Virus record (IMG/VR): IMGVR_UViG_3300021378_002465 | Coordinates: 1-48,402 of that record | Origin: a virus | Length of the DNA stretch: 48,402 bases | Strand: one strand, 5' to 3' | Shown: in pieces, positions 30,565 through 38,211 of the stretch | How the letters are laid out: every line of letters begins with the position of its first letter | Numbering within the stretch: the stretch's first letter is position 1 | Translations under genes and position numbers: made by a program | The notes under the pieces: generated by a model | The model's input: only the letters and a program-made list of their open reading frames with translations | Database searches by the model: none | Told to the model about the DNA's origin: nothing

Positions 30565-31739
30565 GAATTGAAGAAGATATTAAACTAGACTATAAGGATG
30601 TATTGATCCGTCCCAAGCGTAGTACACTGGGTAGTCGTAAAGAAGTAGATCTAGAACGTGGATTTACGTTTCGTAATTACAAATCATACGTATCACCTGA
30701 TGTGTTACCAGATGGATATCCTGTTGTAGAAAAACAAGATAGACACTGGCGTGGTGTTCCCCTTATGGCAAGTAACATGGATGGTGTAGGTACATTTCTA
30801 ATGGCAGATACACTTGCTGAACAAAGTATTTTTACATGCCTTGTTAAAACTTACACTGTTAATGAACTTGTAGGTTACTTTGATAATGATTTTGCAAATA
30901 CTCTCAGACAGGATTATGTTGCAATGAGTATTGGCATCACTGATAGAGATGCACAAAAGTTTCGTGATGTATACGAACAAACAGGTACTGAATTAAAATA
31001 TGTCTGTATTGATGTAGCAAACGGATATAGTGAAAGGTTTTTAAACTTTGTATCAGAGTTTAGAACACAATACCCAAACATAGTAATTATTGCTGGTAAT
31101 GTTGTTACTGGTGATCAAACAGAGGAGTTATTACTAAATGGAGCTGATATTGTTAAAGTGGGCATTGGTCCTGGTAGTGTTTGTACTACTCGCATTAAAA
31201 CTGGCGTCGGTTATCCTCAGCTTTCAGCAGTCATCGAATGTGCCGATGCGGCTCATGGACTCGGTGGCCATATTATCGCTGACGGCGGTTGTACTTGCCC
31301 AGGCGATGTAGCAAAAGCATTTGCAGGCGGAGCAGACTTTGTAATGCTAGGCGGTATGCTTGCTGGACATGATCAAGGCGGTGGTGATATCGTAACCAAA
31401 CATACTGCAACAGGTGGAGCATATAAAACACCTGAAGGAACATTTATCCCACATTTTGAAGAAAGACATTTCGTACAATTTTATGGTATGAGCAGTGATG
31501 CCGCAAACACAAAACACTTTGGTGGCTTAAAAGACTATCGTGCTAGTGAAGGCAGAGAAGTATTGGTTCCATATCGTGGATCAGTTAATGATACAATACA
31601 AGGTATTCTAGGAGGTATGCGTAGTACATGCACGTATGCAGGTGCCCTTAGATTAAAGCATTTGAACAAGTGTACAACATTTATTAGATGTACACAACAA
31701 TTCAATGCAACATATGAAAGCACTACAACAAAACTGTGA
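30561..31739 (+). CDS. guaC: GMP reductase
   Basis: 392 aa TIM-barrel of the IMPDH/GMPR family. Catalytic loop [21 protein letters not shown] with Cys208; [17 protein letters not shown] phosphate site; [16 protein letters not shown] then [15 protein letters not shown] and [14 protein letters not shown], the GuaC-specific tail. No CBS domains, which excludes IMPDH. It reduces GMP to IMP with NADPH, so guanine nucleotides can be redirected to adenine. That would suit an AT-rich genome (inference). About 45 aa longer than E. coli GuaC, mainly near residues 40-65. Confidence 0.95.
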   Translation: MRIEEDIKLDYKDVLIRPKRSTLGSRKEVDLERGFTFRNYKSYVSPDVLPDGYPVVEKQDRHWRGVPLMASNMDGVGTFLMADTLAEQSIFTCLVKTYTVNELVGYFDNDFANTLRQDYVAMSIGITDRDAQKFRDVYEQTGTELKYVCIDVANGYSERFLNFVSEFRTQYPNIVIIAGNVVTGDQTEELLLNGADIVKVGIGPGSVCTTRIKTGVGYPQLSAVIECADAAHGLGGHIIADGGCTCPGDVAKAFAGGADFVMLGGMLAGHDQGGGDIVTKHTATGGAYKTPEGTFIPHFEERHFVQFYGMSSDAANTKHFGGLKDYRASEGREVLVPYRGSVNDTIQGILGGMRSTCTYAGALRLKHLNKCTTFIRCTQQFNATYESTTTKL

Positions 31740-31800
31740 CTGTTGCGATTTCCGCATGACAGAGTTTACAAAAATAGTACAGCTAGGCTTACTTATTTTG

Positions 31801-31808
31801 TATAAATA
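31801..31808 (+). promoter_or_regulatory. T4-late-type promoter TATAAATA
   Basis: Exact octamer in the 281-nt gap after guaC. It would start a transcript whose first 200 nt are non-coding and structured. Confidence 0.5.
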
Positions 31809-31817
31809 GAAGTGTAG

Positions 31818-31996
31818 GAAAAAGTGCAAAGTTGCAATCTTACAAAGCGACCTCAGCTTAGAAAAAATGAGTGGCACTCGGGAAAGACCAGGGCATAACC
31901 CATGCCTTACAAGTGGCGCATCGTCAGGCGTCGTGGTAGCGGCCAGGAGAGACTGGCAAAAAAATAACGGATGCTTTCCCAAAAACATCCAAATTT
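31818..31996 (+). ncRNA. Candidate structured RNA, relatively GC-rich, between guaC and small genes
   Basis: No ORF. GGGAAAG (31880-31886) pairs perfectly with CTTTCCC (31974-31980), enclosing hairpins GGCAT/ATGCC (31892-31906) and GCCAG/CTGGC (31942-31957) and a GC-rich GGCGCATCG...GGCGTCGTGG segment. A small hairpin GAGT/ACTC sits just 5'. GGATG/CATCC overlaps the closing strand and could compete with it. This has the look of a multi-branch regulatory RNA or a stable small RNA from the TATAAATA at 31801. No known Rfam class recognised. Confidence 0.55.
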
Positions 31997-32020
31997 TAAC
32001 ATATTTAAAGGAGAGTCAGA

Positions 32021-32194
32021 ATGACTAAATTCACTATGAACTTCTTTGCGAGTGTGTTTGGACAAAGTGCAAACAAGTTCGACAGAGAAATGCTAACATA
32101 TGCAAAAACAGAGTATGGAAAAGATTGGCAGTATGCTTATCAATTCATGCTATCCCACAAAGGCAAAGGTCCTAGAATGGGAGTAAATATCTAA
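32021..32194 (+). CDS. Small hypothetical protein
   Basis: 57 aa (MTKFTMNFFASVFGQSANKF...), basic C-terminus. SD AAAGGAGAG. First of five small genes that overlap by 1-8 nt, downstream of the structured RNA. No family recognised. Confidence 0.65.
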   Translation: MTKFTMNFFASVFGQSANKFDREMLTYAKTEYGKDWQYAYQFMLSHKGKGPRMGVNI

Positions 32195-32451
32195 TGGCAC
32201 ATTACGTACTAACAGCATCAAGTTGGATCCAAGATGCAATCGAAGGATTCAGCGATCTACGTAGATCAATGAAACTACGTGCAACACGCAACGCATCATA
32301 CAGAAACACAATAAAAGAACTTAGCAAGTTAAACGACTATGAACTAAACGACATTGGCATTTGCCGTGGCGACATTAGAAACATTGCACGTGGCGATAGA
32401 ACAATCGTACGTGGTATAGAAGTCAACGAAAACTTGAGAGGATCTGTATAA
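32194..32451 (+). CDS. DUF1127-domain protein
   Basis: 85 aa. The C-terminal half, ELSKLNDYELNDIGICRGDI followed by RNIARGD, is the DUF1127 (YjiS-like) signature. It is abundant in Alphaproteobacteria, where members affect RNA-based and phosphate/carbon regulation. The N-terminal part is basic (RRSMKLRATRNASYR). Probably captured from the host. It overlaps both neighbours by 1 nt. Confidence 0.85.
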   Translation: MAHYVLTASSWIQDAIEGFSDLRRSMKLRATRNASYRNTIKELSKLNDYELNDIGICRGDIRNIARGDRTIVRGIEVNENLRGSV

Positions 32452-32666
32452 TGACTGTAGCAACAATGACTAACACAACATGGACTTACACATGTAAAAT
32501 TTGTAATGTAATTTCAAAAGTACTAACTGTTATCTTTATGGGAATAGTTGCTTTTGGTGAAAGCGCCGGAAGAGCCAGAGCGGCCAGTGAGTTATCTCGC
32601 CAAGGATATCATGACGAAGCAAAAGCATTAATGCTATCTCCAAAGGAGTTCGGCAAAGATGTTTAA
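32451..32666 (+). CDS. Small single-pass membrane protein
   Basis: 71 aa. Hydrophobic segment VISKVLTVIFMGIVAFG (residues 21-37), then GRARAASELSRQGYHDEAKALML, a helix echoing the Arg-rich DUF1127-type neighbour. A short CxxC-like CKIC precedes the membrane span. Unknown role. Confidence 0.65.
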   Translation: MTVATMTNTTWTYTCKICNVISKVLTVIFMGIVAFGESAGRARAASELSRQGYHDEAKALMLSPKEFGKDV

Positions 32667-32793
32667 GAAATTTATAAGAGCAATGGAATACAGAAGTTAC
32701 TGTATGGCAATTAGAGAACTAAGAGGCAGAGGCTATTATAAAAAAGCTGAAGAGATCTCTGAATTCAAAAACAGAATGTATCCAACATGCTAG
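32659..32793 (+). CDS. Very small basic protein
   Basis: 44 aa (MFKKFIRAMEYRSYCMAIRE...). It shares the pattern ELRGRGYYKKAEEI with the ELSRQGYHDEAKAL of the preceding gene, so the two may be diverged duplicates. SD AAGGAG; overlaps by 8 nt. Without support beyond context, moderate confidence. Confidence 0.5.
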   Translation: MFKKFIRAMEYRSYCMAIRELRGRGYYKKAEEISEFKNRMYPTC

Positions 32794-32900
32794 ATGCAAT
32801 ACGAGAACTGGTTAATATGATTGAACGTTTAATTAATAAACAATATAAACCAGAAAAGAATTACATGAGAGGTAAAAAAGATGTGGCCTTACACAAATGA
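32787..32900 (+). CDS. Very small hypothetical protein
   Basis: 37 aa (MLDAIRELVNMIERLINKQY...), amphipathic helix plus basic tail. It overlaps the previous gene by 7 nt. A further ORF of 14 codons (MWPYTNEELEFINN, 32881-32925) with an AGAGG SD follows inside it and just before the terminator. Both are tentative. Confidence 0.4.
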   Translation: MLDAIRELVNMIERLINKQYKPEKNYMRGKKDVALHK

Positions 32901-32929
32901 AGAATTAGAATTCATTAATAACTAGAACT

Positions 32930-32952
32930 AAGCCGGCAATGCCGGCTTTTTT
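32930..32952 (+). terminator. Intrinsic terminator
   Basis: AAGCCGGC-AAT-GCCGGCTT followed by a T-run to 32952. It ends the small-gene operon that begins after guaC. Confidence 0.85.
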
Positions 32953-32984
32953 CATGTAAGAGTTGTCGGTGTATTAACTACATA

Positions 32985-32992
32985 GATAAATA
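32985..32992 (+). promoter_or_regulatory. Late-promoter-like GATAAATA
   Basis: 21 nt before ATG 33014, directly after an intrinsic terminator, with SD GAAGAGG between. Confidence 0.5.
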
Positions 32993-33013
32993 GATATAGA
33001 GAAGAGGTTTTTT

Positions 33014-33955
33014 ATGTCTGGACGTCTACCAATGGTAAGGATAATTGCTAACGCACTTATTGAAGCCAAAACAGCTGAAGAAAAAATTCAAGTACTAAAA
33101 AAGTATGATCAGGATCTCTTGTTTAAACGAATAGTATCATTTGCACATAACCCACTTATTCATTTGGGTATGGAAGACTTTGTACCACGTACAACAGTAA
33201 TAGGAAAAGAACATGGCATGGGTATTAGTAAGTTCATGCATCTTCCAGAAGACATTCACCAAGCCAATCTTACACGTAAAGAAGCAGATTTTGCTATTAA
33301 TATGGTTCTCAGTCATATTAATGACGAAGAAGTTGATTTATTTTTAGGAATATTAAAGAAAGATCTTGGATTAGGACTTACACTAGACATTATTAACGCA
33401 GGTTGGGATAACTATATTCCAGCATATCCAGTAATGGAGCCTTCAGAGTATAATGAAGAAGAACTTTCTAAATGGCAAAACATTATCATACAACGATTTG
33501 ATTTTGAAAAGGATTATAGGCGTGTTAATATTATAGTTCGTAATGAGAAAATAGAATTTCGTAATATAGATGGATCAGTTACTGAAGAGTTTAATGAATA
33601 TATACCTCAATTTAAAAAATTAGCACAAGAAGGTAGAATAGTATTTGATTCTTTCTGGAATGGTAAGAAGTTTATACTATTTGATAGCATAAGGTATGAT
33701 GGATTTGTAAAAGGCTCAGATAATAGACTAGGATATAACTGGCGTTATAATGGTATTGAACAAATGTGGTTCTTAAGTAAAATAGACAATCCACCTTGGC
33801 TTTGTCCAGAATATATGACGGTTGCTAGTATAGCTGACATGAAAAAAGAGGTAACAAAACTTGGAAAGCCCTGTTACCTACGTAGTCCTGCCGGAATATG
33901 GCATGATGGTGTAACTACTGACTGGCAGTATGTTACTCCTGATGATGTTTCTTAA
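33014..33955 (+). CDS. Degenerate ATP-dependent DNA ligase-like protein
   Basis: 313 aa. The first 150 residues follow the T4 DNA ligase N-terminal domain (AEEKIQVLKKYDQDLLFKRI; KKDLGLGLTLDIINAGWDNY matching RDLECGASVSIANKVW). Where T4 ligase has the adenylated Lys motif (QLKADGAR), this protein reads IIIQRFDFEKDYRR, with no Lys at the KxDG position; motif III is VFDSFWNG rather than IDGEL. Catalysis by the normal route is unlikely, so it may bind DNA ends without sealing. The assignment is by eye and tentative. Its end overlaps the convergent lipase by 23 nt. Confidence 0.6.
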   Translation: MSGRLPMVRIIANALIEAKTAEEKIQVLKKYDQDLLFKRIVSFAHNPLIHLGMEDFVPRTTVIGKEHGMGISKFMHLPEDIHQANLTRKEADFAINMVLSHINDEEVDLFLGILKKDLGLGLTLDIINAGWDNYIPAYPVMEPSEYNEEELSKWQNIIIQRFDFEKDYRRVNIIVRNEKIEFRNIDGSVTEEFNEYIPQFKKLAQEGRIVFDSFWNGKKFILFDSIRYDGFVKGSDNRLGYNWRYNGIEQMWFLSKIDNPPWLCPEYMTVASIADMKKEVTKLGKPCYLRSPAGIWHDGVTTDWQYVTPDDVS

Positions 33956-34685
33956 CCTTACTTTGGTATAGTGACATACTATGATCAAACGCACCATCAA
34001 AAAGTTGAAACTTCATTAAAGCTCTCCAGCGTCCTCTCATTTTATCTTTAGTTCTTTGCCACCAAGTTGTTTTTCTAATATTTCCGTAATAGTTAATATA
34101 CGTTAGTTCACCAATATGAGTAAAAAACCCATATGGTGGAACAGAAGTAACAATATCATTATTATTAACAAATCTATACACACTCATATCATCAAACTGC
34201 TTGGACCATGTATGATCACCAACTCTAGGTGAACCAAATGTATAAAGTGTAACGTCTCTTCCAGATGCTTTTAATCTGCTTGCGGCTATAGTAGCCATTG
34301 CCGCACCTAAAGAGTGTCCAGTAACAAAAATATGTTTTCCTTTATTTTTTCCCATCATTGTATAGGCTAAAATGTGATCCCATAGCTTATCTAGTTCATG
34401 TTTGAATCCAGCATGAACTTCGCCGTCAGTTTCAGCGTCAACTTGCCATGTTTTTAGGTCAGCCGCAATATCACTAAGTTGTGCTGGTTGCGTACCTCTA
34501 AAACATATCATTATACTGTCTTTATCTATTTGATATACACATGCTTCTGCATTGTCTTTTACAAAAAACTTAAATGATTTTTTTGTATGCACCCATGATT
34601 CAATCATCTCAAAACATAGTGGTTCGTCTGCGTATACAGCATTAGCCGTATCAGCACACATTGTTGCATCTTTCCAATTAATCAT
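33933..34685 (-). CDS. Class 3 lipase-like alpha/beta hydrolase
   Basis: 250 aa from the second ATG (MINWKDATM), which is preceded by GGGGGAG; an ATG 12 nt further upstream lacks an SD. Nucleophile elbow VTGHSLGAAMATIAASRL (Ser), acid in RFVNNNDIVTSVPP, His in YGFFTHIGE: a complete fungal-lipase (class 3) triad. No signal peptide, so it is cytoplasmic unless released at lysis. Possible roles are membrane lipid attack or lipid recycling. Last gene of a four-gene minus-strand cluster. Confidence 0.88.
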   Translation of the reverse strand: MINWKDATMCADTANAVYADEPLCFEMIESWVHTKKSFKFFVKDNAEACVYQIDKDSIMICFRGTQPAQLSDIAADLKTWQVDAETDGEVHAGFKHELDKLWDHILAYTMMGKNKGKHIFVTGHSLGAAMATIAASRLKASGRDVTLYTFGSPRVGDHTWSKQFDDMSVYRFVNNNDIVTSVPPYGFFTHIGELTYINYYGNIRKTTWWQRTKDKMRGRWRALMKFQLFDGAFDHSMSLYQSKVKKHHQE

Positions 34686-35094
34686 CTTCTCCCCCATTAA
34701 TTAATTCTTTTGTTTCTAATAAACTTCCTGGTACATTTCCAAGAACTTCATCATATCTTTCACCACAGTTTAACTTACATATGTGTGGTGGGTTATCACT
34801 TTCCCATCCAGGAGTATATATTCTCTCCCAGAATATTTTATGTTGCATAATATCATCTAATTCATTATGATCTAGATGATTAAATTTAGGGTCTTCCTTC
34901 ATTACTTGATATATTTCATCATCTAAAAAGGTTTTTGCTTCCTGCCAACCATCGCCCCCATCTTTATTTACTAGTGCGAACCTCTTTTCCCATGCATTTG
35001 CATAGTAACAACATGGCCAAACTCTACCTTCAGGTGTTATTTCAAATTCTCGACTTGTATCACTATGTGATGGACATGTTATTTTACATTTCAT
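34678..35094 (-). CDS. SPASM-like iron-sulphur domain protein (separate half of a radical SAM enzyme)
   Basis: 138 aa. Cysteines are arranged as in SPASM/twitch auxiliary cluster domains: CKITCPS, then GRVWPCCYYANAW, then HICKLNCGERYDE. It overlaps the upstream radical SAM gene by 4 nt. In most enzymes this region is the C-terminus of one polypeptide; here it is a separate ORF in another frame. It could be a natural split or a frameshifted single gene. Confidence 0.75.
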   Translation of the reverse strand: MKCKITCPSHSDTSREFEITPEGRVWPCCYYANAWEKRFALVNKDGGDGWQEAKTFLDDEIYQVMKEDPKFNHLDHNELDDIMQHKIFWERIYTPGWESDNPPHICKLNCGERYDEVLGNVPGSLLETKELINGGEDD

Positions 35095-35738
35095 ACATCA
35101 AATTCCTTTAAAAGTTCTACTGCGGCTTGTTTATCCTCATTTGATATCAACCCATGACTTCTATTGTTAAATTTAAAATTAATATATGCACCCATATCCT
35201 TTGCCATTCTACATGCTTCAGGTATTTGATGCCAATTCCAGTCAAATAATAAAAAATGCCAAGCCCCTCTCCCGCCATTGGTAAACCAGGCATGCATATT
35301 TTCATGTGCCTTATCAAAGTTAACACCTTCTCTATATAACCAGTTGGTATCGTGATCAGTACCATCTACCCCAAATTTAAAATAGACACCAGTACGTTTA
35401 CCTCTAAAATTTGTATACGTTTTTGCTAACCTAGTATACCAATCTGGATTACGTAGTCCACCGTTTGTTAATACATGTACATCATTAGTATAATTAAATG
35501 AAGTTTCAACAAACTCGTTAATCTTAGGATGCATACATGGATCACCCATCTCACCACAAAATTGTATATAACCAATTTCATGTGGAAATGGGTCTAACCT
35601 ATTTTTAAAGGTATCAAGTTTCATATGTGAAGTGTTCAACCATTCTTGTTGATCACCTGTATTTTCATTAGTTCTAGCACATGACCTACATTTTGCTTGA
35701 CAGTAAGTTGTCAACCAAAAGTCAAAGTTATAAATCAT
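35091..35738 (-). CDS. Radical SAM catalytic domain
   Basis: 215 aa. Cluster motif CQAKCRSC (CxxxCxxC) at residues 13-20, followed by FCGEMGDPCMHP (GGE-like SAM contact), HVLTNGG and GVDGTDHDTNW. This is the partial TIM barrel of a radical SAM enzyme; the barrel ends where the SPASM half begins in the next gene. The substrate may be a peptide, as in most SPASM enzymes, but no precursor peptide is evident. Confidence 0.85.
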   Translation of the reverse strand: MIYNFDFWLTTYCQAKCRSCARTNENTGDQQEWLNTSHMKLDTFKNRLDPFPHEIGYIQFCGEMGDPCMHPKINEFVETSFNYTNDVHVLTNGGLRNPDWYTRLAKTYTNFRGKRTGVYFKFGVDGTDHDTNWLYREGVNFDKAHENMHAWFTNGGRGAWHFLLFDWNWHQIPEACRMAKDMGAYINFKFNNRSHGLISNEDKQAAVELLKEFDV

Positions 35739-36182
35739 TTATTTTCTCAATTCATTGATAGCGTCTGCATTTTTAGCAATCTGCTTGTCCTGCCCCAAAT
35801 CTATTAATGCTTGTAGCTTCGCCGCTCTCTCGTAATCTGTATCTACATGTAGATCAGGATTAATAACTTTTTCAAGTTTAAGCGAACTAATGCGTTCATT
35901 AGGAACGTATCGCCAAGTGTATCCTCTATCACCATATAAACCAAAAACTGTAGTAGTTAAACCGATTTTAACAATTACACTTTCTTGTCCTTCAAAGATA
36001 ACCTTATCGCCTTCATTAAATGCTTTATCCATTTTGAAAGCCATACCTTTTGCTATTTTAACTGCAAAATCTTTAAACCACAACGTAATAACAAGTAATA
36101 GTAATGCACTTATAAATGGCATTAATAGGTTTGTAAGTTCCATGCCGACTGCATTCGCAGACATAATTTCTTTAGTATCCAT
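35739..36182 (-). CDS. MscS-like small membrane channel protein
   Basis: 147 aa from the ATG at 36182 (GGGGAG nine nt upstream; ATG 36191 touches the SD). One strong membrane segment (LLMPFISALLLLVITLWF), an amphipathic helix, then the MscS beta domain: FNEGDKVIFEGQESVIVKIG and TTVFG...WRYVPNERI. The C-terminal tail is charged. It is the pore-plus-beta-domain core without the cytoplasmic cage, perhaps assembling with host MscS or acting in osmotic protection. Confidence 0.75.
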   Translation of the reverse strand: MDTKEIMSANAVGMELTNLLMPFISALLLLVITLWFKDFAVKIAKGMAFKMDKAFNEGDKVIFEGQESVIVKIGLTTTVFGLYGDRGYTWRYVPNERISSLKLEKVINPDLHVDTDYERAAKLQALIDLGQDKQIAKNADAINELRK

Positions 36183-36202
36183 AGTTCTCATCTCCCCGTT
36201 GG

Positions 36203-36210
36203 TATTTATC
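36203..36210 (-). promoter_or_regulatory. Late-promoter-like GATAAATA on the minus strand
   Basis: 20 nt upstream of the MscS-like start; it would drive the minus-strand MscS/radical SAM/lipase cluster. Confidence 0.45.
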
Positions 36211-36229
36211 TTAATAGATAATTAATGTA

Positions 36230-36258
36230 TTGACATTGACTCATAAATATAGTATAAT
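36230..36258 (+). promoter_or_regulatory. Consensus sigma70 promoter
   Basis: TTGACA (36230-36235), 17-bp spacer, TATAAT (36253-36258), with an embedded CATAAATA. It drives the gene at 36285 and lies in the divergent gap. Confidence 0.75.
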
Positions 36259-36284
36259 AAATCTATAAGTTAGGAGAATGAATA

Positions 36285-37007
36285 TTGTATTACCCCAAAT
36301 CTAAACGTTTTGTATGGGCACATGGTGGACTAGGCATGCAACGTCTGGGCCATATGGTTGCTCCACATAATCATTGTGATGTTGTATTTAATGAATATTT
36401 CTTTGACAGCGGACCAAATGTATATGTAGATCATGCAGATCATTTATGGAATAATCATAGGAACAATTATGAGAAACCTACAGTAGCACACTATAAAGAG
36501 TTGCTACGTTACTTCTCACATTCAAGTCATATTATTATACATGAACATGGATGGGGGCAATATGCTCGTATTCTCCGTATCTTAAAGCATATGCTTAATA
36601 CACAACAATATGAAAAGTATGATCATATACGAGTATCTGATTCTGCATTACCTAATTTTGCAAAACAAGTAAATGAGATTGCAGATAACAATTTTAAAAA
36701 TGGTAGTAAACTATCAAGTATGAGTAAGCACTATGAAATGATGAGTTATCAAATGCATAGGGCAGGGTTGCATGTACTTGATATTGGTTATGATGAATTG
36801 TATGTTAGGCCAAGCGAAGAAGTAGTTGAAGACATTTTTGAACACTTTGATATTCCAGAACGACAATACGTTAATGCCGGTTTTATTGTAAAACAGTTAC
36901 AATCATATCACCAAACAAATGTTGATCTAATCAAAGAAAACTTTCCAGAAATATCAGAAAAATTACAATTATGGCTTGACAAACAGGCTAAACGTAGTAT
37001 AATGTAG
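36285..37007 (+). CDS. Hypothetical protein, 240 aa, TTG start
   Basis: A TGA at 36279 limits the start; TTG 36285 follows TAGGAG at 11 nt. His/Asn-rich N-terminus (WAHGGLGMQRLGHMVAPHNH), soluble, with a C-terminal helical region (FIVKQLQSYHQTNVDLIKEN). No family recognised; a nucleotide-sugar or sulphotransferase-like fold is possible but not shown. The end contains a promoter for the next gene. Confidence 0.7.
   Translation: MYYPKSKRFVWAHGGLGMQRLGHMVAPHNHCDVVFNEYFFDSGPNVYVDHADHLWNNHRNNYEKPTVAHYKELLRYFSHSSHIIIHEHGWGQYARILRILKHMLNTQQYEKYDHIRVSDSALPNFAKQVNEIADNNFKNGSKLSSMSKHYEMMSYQMHRAGLHVLDIGYDELYVRPSEEVVEDIFEHFDIPERQYVNAGFIVKQLQSYHQTNVDLIKENFPEISEKLQLWLDKQAKRSIM
36976..37003 (+). promoter_or_regulatory. 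Intragenic sigma70 promoter
   Basis: TTGACA (36976-36981), 16-bp spacer, TATAAT (36998-37003) inside the last codons of the 36285 gene, upstream of small genes and three tRNAs. Confidence 0.7.
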
Positions 37008-37032
37008 TATAACTTAAATAACGGAGCATGGT

Positions 37033-37266
37033 ATGATATCTAGTAGACAAGTGGTAGAATTAATTGAAAATGAATTAGTCATTGCAACAGATCCTGTTTA
37101 TAAGACAGCATTGACTGATATTATTAAAAAAATTGAAGTATTAGAAGAAATTGAAATGGATTCTATGTATCGTGATTTTGTTGAAAGTGAATCAGCAGAA
37201 CATAAACGTAAATCAGAGATCCGAAAAAAAGCTGAAGAGGAGTTTCAACGTGCCTTTAAGTCCTAA
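37033..37266 (+). CDS. Small acidic coiled-coil protein
   Basis: 77 aa, helix-rich and highly charged (EVLEEIEMDSMYRDFVESES then KRKSEIRKKAEEEFQ). SD GGAG. It overlaps the next gene by 17 nt in another frame. Unknown role. Confidence 0.65.
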   Translation: MISSRQVVELIENELVIATDPVYKTALTDIIKKIEVLEEIEMDSMYRDFVESESAEHKRKSEIRKKAEEEFQRAFKS

Positions 37267-37453
37267 AGTTTGGTATAATAAACAATATATGCAGGATAGA
37301 AACGGCATGTATACAAATGATCAGCTTATTGAAAAAGCATTTAAAGTCAACAGTTGGATGAATATGAATCCCGATAATGATTGGGTACAACTTTTTGGCA
37401 AAAAAATTATTAACGACCTTAATGCATTGTATACGAAAGAAACCATGCACTAA
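37250..37453 (+). CDS. Small hypothetical protein, GTG start
   Basis: 67 aa (MPLSPKVWYNKQYMQDRNGM...) from GTG 37250 with GAGGAG 8 nt upstream; longer upstream starts lie deep in the neighbouring gene. Trp/Asn-rich. No family recognised. The stop overlaps the next start (TAATG). Confidence 0.6.
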   Translation: MPLSPKVWYNKQYMQDRNGMYTNDQLIEKAFKVNSWMNMNPDNDWVQLFGKKIINDLNALYTKETMH

Positions 37454-37626
37454 TGTACGATAATGAAGTAGAAATTGGGTTTGTAATAGAGATTCTCAAT
37501 CAAGAGATTGACTATGCTACAAGCCGTCTACAGCCCCATGACACAGGACATATCCATACTGCTATCAGTTGGATGAAGGAACGTGTACGTGACCTAGAGA
37601 AGGACATAGAGTTATCTAAAAAGTAA
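37453..37626 (+). CDS. Small hypothetical protein abutting tRNA-Arg
   Basis: 57 aa (MYDNEVEIGFVIEILNQEID...), helical, ends exactly one base before the tRNA-Arg acceptor. Conserved-looking HDTGHIHTAISWMKERV segment. Function unknown. Confidence 0.6.
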   Translation: MYDNEVEIGFVIEILNQEIDYATSRLQPHDTGHIHTAISWMKERVRDLEKDIELSKK

Positions 37627-37703
37627 CTGCTCTTAGCTCAGCTGGATAGAGCAACTGCCTTCTAAGCAGTAGGTCACAGGTTCGAATCCTGTAGAGCAGG
37701 CCA
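37627..37703 (+). tRNA. tRNA-Arg(UCU)
   Basis: 77 nt with CCA. Acceptor CTGCTCT/AGAGCAG; anticodon stem ACTGC/GCAGT, loop CTTCTAA gives UCU (reads AGA, frequent here). Confidence 0.95.
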
Positions 37704-37708
37704 ATATA

Positions 37709-37792
37709 GCCTCCATGGTGGAATAGGTAGACACAACAGACTTAAAATCTGTCGCTTATGGCGTCCCGGTTCGAGTCCGGGTGGAGGCACCA
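37709..37792 (+). tRNA. tRNA-Leu(UAA)
   Basis: 84-nt class II tRNA with CCA. Acceptor GCCTCCA/TGGAGGC; anticodon stem ACAGA/TCTGT, loop CTTAAAA gives UAA (reads UUA). Confidence 0.95.
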
Positions 37793-37798
37793 AAGGAA

Positions 37799-37873
37799 GG
37801 TCGTGTAGTTCAATGGTAGAACCCTCCGCTCATAACGGATCTGTCGTAAGTTCGATTCTTACCGCGACCACCA
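37799..37873 (+). tRNA. tRNA with CAU anticodon (Ile2 or elongator Met)
   Basis: 75 nt with CCA. Acceptor GGTCGTG/CGCGACC (one U-G); loop CTCATAA gives CAU. G1-C72 excludes initiator type. Since the other phage tRNAs read A-ending codons, a lysidine-modified Ile tRNA for AUA is the more likely reading (inference). Confidence 0.9.
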
Positions 37874-37887
37874 AGTTTGCAGTCGTA

Positions 37888-38211
37888 TTGATTATATTTT
37901 TATTAATCCCTACGATTGCAAACGTTAAGAGTAATGAAATTGTACATAAATGTTTTGCAGAATTTGAAACATATATGAAAGTCGCCTATTGTATTGATAG
38001 CACTAAAAATGAAATACAAAGGCAAAAAAACGCAGAACAATGGGAGTTTTTAAAAGCCAATCCTCGCTATAGATTTCCAGGACGTAGTTGGGATAAATGT
38101 TTTGGTCAAGAAAAAGAATTAGTAGTAGACAGAGTTGAAACGACGAAAGATAAAGTAGTAGTACATTACAAGAAATCCATTAAGCCATGTATACGTAGAA
38201 AGAGTAAATAA
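37888..38211 (+). CDS. Small exported Cys-containing protein
   Basis: 107 aa from TTG 37888; the only upstream ATG in frame (37813) is inside a tRNA. The N-terminus MIIFLLIPTIANVKSNE would be a short signal peptide or anchor; the rest has four Cys (HKCF, AYCID, DKCFG, KPCIR), possibly two disulphides. No SD is visible, so the start is uncertain. No family recognised. Confidence 0.6.
   Translation: MIIFLLIPTIANVKSNEIVHKCFAEFETYMKVAYCIDSTKNEIQRQKNAEQWEFLKANPRYRFPGRSWDKCFGQEKELVVDRVETTKDKVVVHYKKSIKPCIRRKSK

Noticed and set aside
37813-37887. Upstream extension of the exported Cys protein to ATG 37813
   Set aside because: That ATG and the following codons lie within the CAU tRNA.
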